A stretch of DNA of 64,000 nucleotides from contig JAEZZQ010000001.1 of assembly GCA_023442465.1 (NCBI GenBank), forward strand, positions 62,001 to 126,000, in the 5' to 3' direction. The notes under the pieces were generated by a model that worked only from the letters and a program-made list of their open reading frames with translations, was not told the origin of the DNA and ran no database searches. Below are positions 60,463 through 64,000 of the stretch, one piece after another. Origin of the DNA: Bacillota bacterium (GTDB lineage: Bacteria > Bacillota > Clostridia > Lachnospirales > Lachnospiraceae). The number at the start of each line of letters is the position of its first letter. Position 1 is the first letter of the stretch. The translations under genes and the position numbers were made by a program.

Positions 60463-61651
60463 AGTCTTCCAGCTCGCCGTTCTTATATTTTGCCACAACG
60501 CTTTGAATGCGCTCATTAGGATCTAACAAATCGCTGATAGAGGCATCGTGGTTCAAAGTATCGATAAGATATGCGATATACTTGCTCATATCGCAGTTAA
60601 TGTACCATTCTCTGGAAAGCAGCTCCGGTGTTTGGTAGATTAAGTTGGTGGTGAGCACCTTGTCAATGATCTTGTTCTCGAAGGCTTTGTCGAAACCGGA
60701 GAGGCCACTGGTAAAAAGACCGAAGGTGGCACAGATAAACACCCGGCCTGCCTTTCTCTTCTTGAGTTCAGCCGCCACCTCGAGGGCGCTTTCGCCGGAG
60801 GAAATCATATCGTCGATGATAATCATATCCTTGCCTTCTACGCTGGTTCCGAGGAACTCATGGGCTACAATCGGGTTTCTGCCGTCTACGACCCTCGTGT
60901 AATCGCGTCTCTTATAAAACATACCCATATCCAGACCGAGCACGTTGGCCATATAAATTGCACGTCCCATACCGCCCTCGTCGGGGCTGATAGCCATCAT
61001 ATGATCGGAATCCAAAGTCAGGCCCTGCACATGCCGGAGAAGTCCCTTGATGAACTGATAGGTGGGCTGTACTGTCTCAAAGCCATGAAGAGGTATCGCG
61101 TTCTGTACCCGCGGATCGTGTGCATCGAAGGTAATGATATTGTCTACGCCCATGGCAACCATTTCCTGAAGAGCCAGCGCACAGTCCAAAGACTCTCTCG
61201 TGCTTCTCTTGTGCTGTCTGCTCTCATATAGAAAAGGCATGATGACGGTAATCCTTCTCGCTTTGCCTCCTACCGCAGCGATAATTCGTTTTAAATCCTG
61301 ATAGTGGTCGTCAGGGGACATGTGATTTGGATGTCCGCATAAAGAGTATGTGAGGCTGTAGTTCGCCACATCGACAAGGATATAAAGGTCGGTCCCACGG
61401 ACGGATTCCATGATAATTCCCTTCGCTTCACCAGTGCCGAAGCGGGGAACCTTCGCGCCAAGAATATAAGATTTACGCTGATAACCTGCAAAGGCAAGAG
61501 AGTCTTTGTGCTCGCTTTCTCTCTCCGTTCTCCAATTTACAAGATAGTAATCAACTTTTTCCCCCAAAGATTTACATCCTTCCAAAGGAATAATGCCTAG
61601 AGAACCAACGGGAATGGTCTCAAGATTTCTTTTTTCTTCACGCTTTGCCAT
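60461..61651 (-). CDS. prs: Ribose-phosphate pyrophosphokinase, long variant
   Basis: A 396-aa PRPP synthetase-like protein, some 75 residues longer than the usual Prs. Recognisable parts are MPFLYESRQHKRSTRESLDC, ITFDAHDPRVQN, ISPDEGGMGRAIYMAN and the PRPP loop MIIIDDMISSGES. The N-terminal 60 residues and several insertions set it apart from standard Prs, so it may be a second, specialised copy; the ordinary prs is not in the window. It is last in a dnaD-dnaI-prs order, 32 bases after dnaI. Confidence 0.87.
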   Translation of the reverse strand: MAKREEKRNLETIPVGSLGIIPLEGCKSLGEKVDYYLVNWRTERESEHKDSLAFAGYQRKSYILGAKVPRFGTGEAKGIIMESVRGTDLYILVDVANYSLTYSLCGHPNHMSPDDHYQDLKRIIAAVGGKARRITVIMPFLYESRQHKRSTRESLDCALALQEMVAMGVDNIITFDAHDPRVQNAIPLHGFETVQPTYQFIKGLLRHVQGLTLDSDHMMAISPDEGGMGRAIYMANVLGLDMGMFYKRRDYTRVVDGRNPIVAHEFLGTSVEGKDMIIIDDMISSGESALEVAAELKKRKAGRVFICATFGLFTSGLSGFDKAFENKIIDKVLTTNLIYQTPELLSREWYINCDMSKYIAYLIDTLNHDASISDLLDPNERIQSVVAKYKNGELED

Positions 61652-61683
61652 GAAAAAATCCTCACTTTCTGCTGCGCAGGTAC

Positions 61684-62652
61684 TTAATTTGCTCTGTTTA
61701 GTTTTTTATATATTCGGATATCCGGTCCGGATAATTTACACAATGTATAGTTGCTGGTAATCCTTGAAAATATTCTGTCGGAATAGCGCACACGTAGTTC
61801 CTCCAACGAAAGGTTCGTAGAGATAATCGTATCCTTGTGTCGGATGTGCCGCTCGTTCAGACAAGAAAAGAGCTGGGAAGAAGTATAGTTGCCCACAACC
61901 TCTGCACCCAGATCATCGATGATTAACAAATCGCAGTCATAAATATCGTCGTATGCCTCGCCTAGCCCACTCTTATTCCTGAACCCATAAGAAAGCTGGG
62001 ATAAGGTCTCAAAAAAGGAAGAGGAACTGAAATAAAGAACGGAACGGCCCTTTTCAATCAATTCTTTTGCGACGCAGCCGGACAAAAATGACTTGCCAGA
62101 CCCTACTGTACCATAAAAGAATAAATTTTGATAGATGGAATTAAAATTTTCTATAAATTTCTTGCAAGTATTTACGGCGTCCATAAAAAGCACGAGGTCG
62201 TCGTCCTTATAATACTCATAAGAAAGATTGGCGAAATTCTCGTGCTGCAGCATCTTGCTGATGTGAGACTGCTCATAAAGCATGGAAATTTCGAACTGGC
62301 GGAAACAATGACATTTCTGTCCGTCTATGTATCCGGTATCCTTACAGTCGGGGCAGTCGTAAACCGGATCCAGATAATCGGAAGGATAGCCGGAAGAGAC
62401 CAAAAGCTTCGTCTTGCTTTCAGAAAAGTTCTTAATGATCACTTTTAAATCGTCGAGGGCTGAATTATCACCGCTCAAAAGCTTTTTTCCATGTTCTACG
62501 GAAATGGAGGCTATGGAGTCATCCAGTTCCTTGTAGCCGTCCACATGCTCATAAATGTAGGCACGGCGCTTCTCTAATAAATGCCGGTTCTTGTCCTGCT
62601 TTTCCTCATATGTGCGAATAATGAAATTATATTGAACATTATTTAACGTCAC
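61684..62652 (-). CDS. dnaI: Helicase loader DnaI/DnaC-like ATPase
   Basis: A 322-aa AAA+ ATPase that loads DnaB helicase. An N-terminal helical part is followed by a zinc-binding segment (DCPDCKDTGYIDGQKCHC), then Walker A FYGTVGSGKSFLSG, Walker B LLIIDDLGAE, and sensor IISTNLSLEEL. The start is GTG at 62652 with AAGGAG 8 bases upstream. It lies 17 bases after the dnaD gene; both act at replication initiation or restart with DnaB, encoded at 30665-32002. Confidence 0.93.
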   Translation of the reverse strand: MTLNNVQYNFIIRTYEEKQDKNRHLLEKRRAYIYEHVDGYKELDDSIASISVEHGKKLLSGDNSALDDLKVIIKNFSESKTKLLVSSGYPSDYLDPVYDCPDCKDTGYIDGQKCHCFRQFEISMLYEQSHISKMLQHENFANLSYEYYKDDDLVLFMDAVNTCKKFIENFNSIYQNLFFYGTVGSGKSFLSGCVAKELIEKGRSVLYFSSSSFFETLSQLSYGFRNKSGLGEAYDDIYDCDLLIIDDLGAEVVGNYTSSQLFSCLNERHIRHKDTIISTNLSLEELRVRYSDRIFSRITSNYTLCKLSGPDIRIYKKLNRAN

Positions 62653-62669
62653 AGCGAAGTCTCCTTAAA

Positions 62670-63767
62670 TTATCGGATTTTTAAGAGTTCCTTTTCCAGC
62701 GTCTCGAAGTCATAGTCGTGCTGCTTGAACTGATTAAAGGCATTGTTCGAAACGGACTTGGGCAGTGTGCGGGAAGTCTTGCCGCGCAGGAATTTCTCAT
62801 CCTCCTTGGCAATATCGGAAAGATGGTGGACACCCGCATCGTGCCAGCTCTTTAGAATGGTATCAGCATATTCGAAACGATGTTTATCCGTTCCCAAGAC
62901 AGTACGCTCGCAGGCAACGCGAATCACATCCATTCCAAAGCCAAGCTCCTTCGTCCAGCGGCGGATGTAATCCGCTTCCTTGGAAGTGGGAGAGGTATTC
63001 TTGCCCAAAGAATTCATAATGTCGTAAACTGATTTATCATATTTGTAAGCATACTTTTCCGCATCCTTTGGATTGGTAATTCCTGACTGTGCCCAACTGA
63101 CAGCCACTTTTTCTATGTAACGGAAATCCTTTTTCCCGCGTTCTACGCAATACTGGACCAGATAATCGATTAAGTCTACGGAAAAAGCGAGCTTATCCGA
63201 AATGAAGAATATAGTTCTCACTTCGGAGGGAGATAAGGTCTTTCCTATGTATTGTTCCACGATAAATAATAATTGCGAGGTTTCTTCTTTCGATTTAAAC
63301 TCTTTTAACTGGTCTAAGGAATAAGACGGCTTTTCATATGGTTCTTCGCCCGTTTGCTTATCTTCCGGAGCGGAGGCCTGCTCTAAAGCAGTTTCTACGG
63401 GGGGAGAAACGGATTCCTTGGCAACCCGTGCCATTACCGGTGCAGCAGGCATAGAACTTCCGTTTATCTGGCGGCTCAAATCGAGAAGATGAATGCCGAT
63501 CAAATTTTTGGATTCGTCGTATTCTAAGGAAAGAAGATGATTCTTCTCCCAATATTTGAGCGCACGCATCACGTCTTTTTCCGTGTGATTAAATTTGTCC
63601 GCAATATCGGACAGACTGAAAGACAGATTGGCATTCATCATGCGGATAAGATAAATGTATATTTTAAGCTGTGCATCGTTAGCATCCGTCATATATTCGT
63701 CAATAAAAATATTGGATACAGCCGTTGCATCCACATAGTTGTCCTTATAAATTGTTAAACGCCCCAT
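62670..63767 (-). CDS. dnaD: DnaD domain replication protein
   Basis: A 365-aa protein with an N-terminal winged helix (about 20-100, LKIYIYLIRMMNANLSFSL), an Ala/Pro/Glu-rich linker (about 110-155) and two DnaD/DnaB_2 domains (about 165-240 and 270-340; VAVSWAQSGITNPKDA, YADTILKSWHDAGVHHLSDI). It helps restart and initiate replication and helicase loading. GGGTGAG precedes the start. It heads the dnaD-dnaI-prs group. Confidence 0.93.
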   Translation of the reverse strand: MGRLTIYKDNYVDATAVSNIFIDEYMTDANDAQLKIYIYLIRMMNANLSFSLSDIADKFNHTEKDVMRALKYWEKNHLLSLEYDESKNLIGIHLLDLSRQINGSSMPAAPVMARVAKESVSPPVETALEQASAPEDKQTGEEPYEKPSYSLDQLKEFKSKEETSQLLFIVEQYIGKTLSPSEVRTIFFISDKLAFSVDLIDYLVQYCVERGKKDFRYIEKVAVSWAQSGITNPKDAEKYAYKYDKSVYDIMNSLGKNTSPTSKEADYIRRWTKELGFGMDVIRVACERTVLGTDKHRFEYADTILKSWHDAGVHHLSDIAKEDEKFLRGKTSRTLPKSVSNNAFNQFKQHDYDFETLEKELLKIR

Positions 63768-63791
63768 TTATCTCACCCATTTTCATTATAT

Positions 63792-63941
63792 GTTACTGTT
63801 CATTCCGTTCTCAGCAACGTATGATTTCTGCAATACAAAAATTTTGCGTGTATGATTCGCGCTGCGAAGCAGAAATCATCCCTTAAATCACGTTCTTACG
63901 CGGCTTAACAGTAAATGTCAAGCTGTTGTGTGAACAGTAAC
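63792..63941 (-). repeat. R1 palindromic repeat, full copy
   Basis: 150 bases with ends GTTACTGTTCAT and GTGAACAGTAAC. ATGATTTCTGC/GCAGAAATCAT enclose a longer, diverged middle. It lies between the promoter at 63943-63971 and the dnaD start, in the 5' leader. Confidence 0.88.
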
Positions 63942-63942
63942 C

Positions 63943-63971
63943 ATTATATTACTATACTCATTTCAAAGCAA
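63943..63971 (-). promoter_or_regulatory. Promoter of dnaD-dnaI-prs
   Basis: On the minus strand TTGCTT (63971-63966), 17-base spacer, TATAAT (63948-63943), immediately upstream of the R1 repeat. Confidence 0.7.
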
Positions 63972-64000
63972 GTTGAATTATAACATAACCCTTCTCAAAA

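Overview
The window looks like chromosomal DNA of an anaerobic, spore-forming Gram-positive bacterium of the class Clostridia, most likely family Lachnospiraceae. This rests on gene content and order: rpsF-ssb-rpsR preceded by a DUF951 gene, gdpP-rplI-dnaB, dnaD-dnaI, cotJ spore-coat genes, a SleB-like hydrolase, CwlD, Bce-type peptide resistance genes, a strictly anaerobic pyruvate formate-lyase locus and a two-cluster ferredoxin. There are no rRNA or tRNA genes, no phage or conjugation genes, no intact transposase and no CRISPR array. It reads as core chromosome with a few accessory blocks.

Layout. 1-4.5 kb: end of one membrane-fusion protein, then a MacA/MacB-like ABC exporter with a small membrane protein and its ATPase. 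4.6-6.0 kb: SigV-type ECF sigma factor and RsiV-type anti-sigma factor with an autoregulatory ECF promoter. 6.4-7.4 kb: spore-coat cotJC and a fused cotJA-cotJB gene. 7.6-8.8 kb: amidohydrolase. 8.9-13.6 kb: complete BceRSAB-type module with a matching operator. 13.6-18.1 kb: chemoreceptor, sirtuin, DUF951, rpsF-ssb-rpsR. 18.4-27.6 kb: oligosaccharide ABC importer without its ATPase, GH31 and GH13 enzymes and a LacI regulator. 28.1-33.1 kb: gdpP, rplI, dnaB, MerR regulator, ferredoxin. 33.4-36.9 kb: pyruvate formate-lyase locus. 37-53.5 kb: DUF1858 protein, MecA, cell-wall enzymes (GH18, CwlD, SleB-like), a second ECF/anti-sigma pair with a transglutaminase protein, then tsaC, rpiB, upp, dCMP deaminase and conserved small proteins. 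53.6-64 kb: large exported protein, XRE/DUF4097 pair, QueT, MATE, a long PRPP synthetase and dnaI/dnaD.

The most striking observation is the pyruvate formate-lyase locus. The main subunit (679 aa) keeps the Cys-Cys active site but ends just before the glycyl-radical domain. That domain is a separate 81-aa gene, and 679+81 is almost exactly the length of a normal one-chain enzyme. Between them is a 67-aa gene whose first half resembles the start of the radical domain but which lacks the radical loop and carries three cysteines instead. A strong terminator separates these three genes from the activase gene. The locus looks like a split, possibly regulated, glycyl-radical enzyme.

Two families of short palindromic repeats are scattered between genes. 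Family R1 has GTTACTGTTCAC ends, about 130-150 bp when full, six copies. Family R2 is about 117 bp with two hairpins, in seven copies or fragments. Several R1 copies lie between a promoter and its gene, and one R2 piece supplies the stop codon of a gene. Other points of note are a perfect IS-end-like palindrome, a promoter followed at once by a terminator hairpin (a probable very short RNA) and a possible preQ1-type leader before queT.
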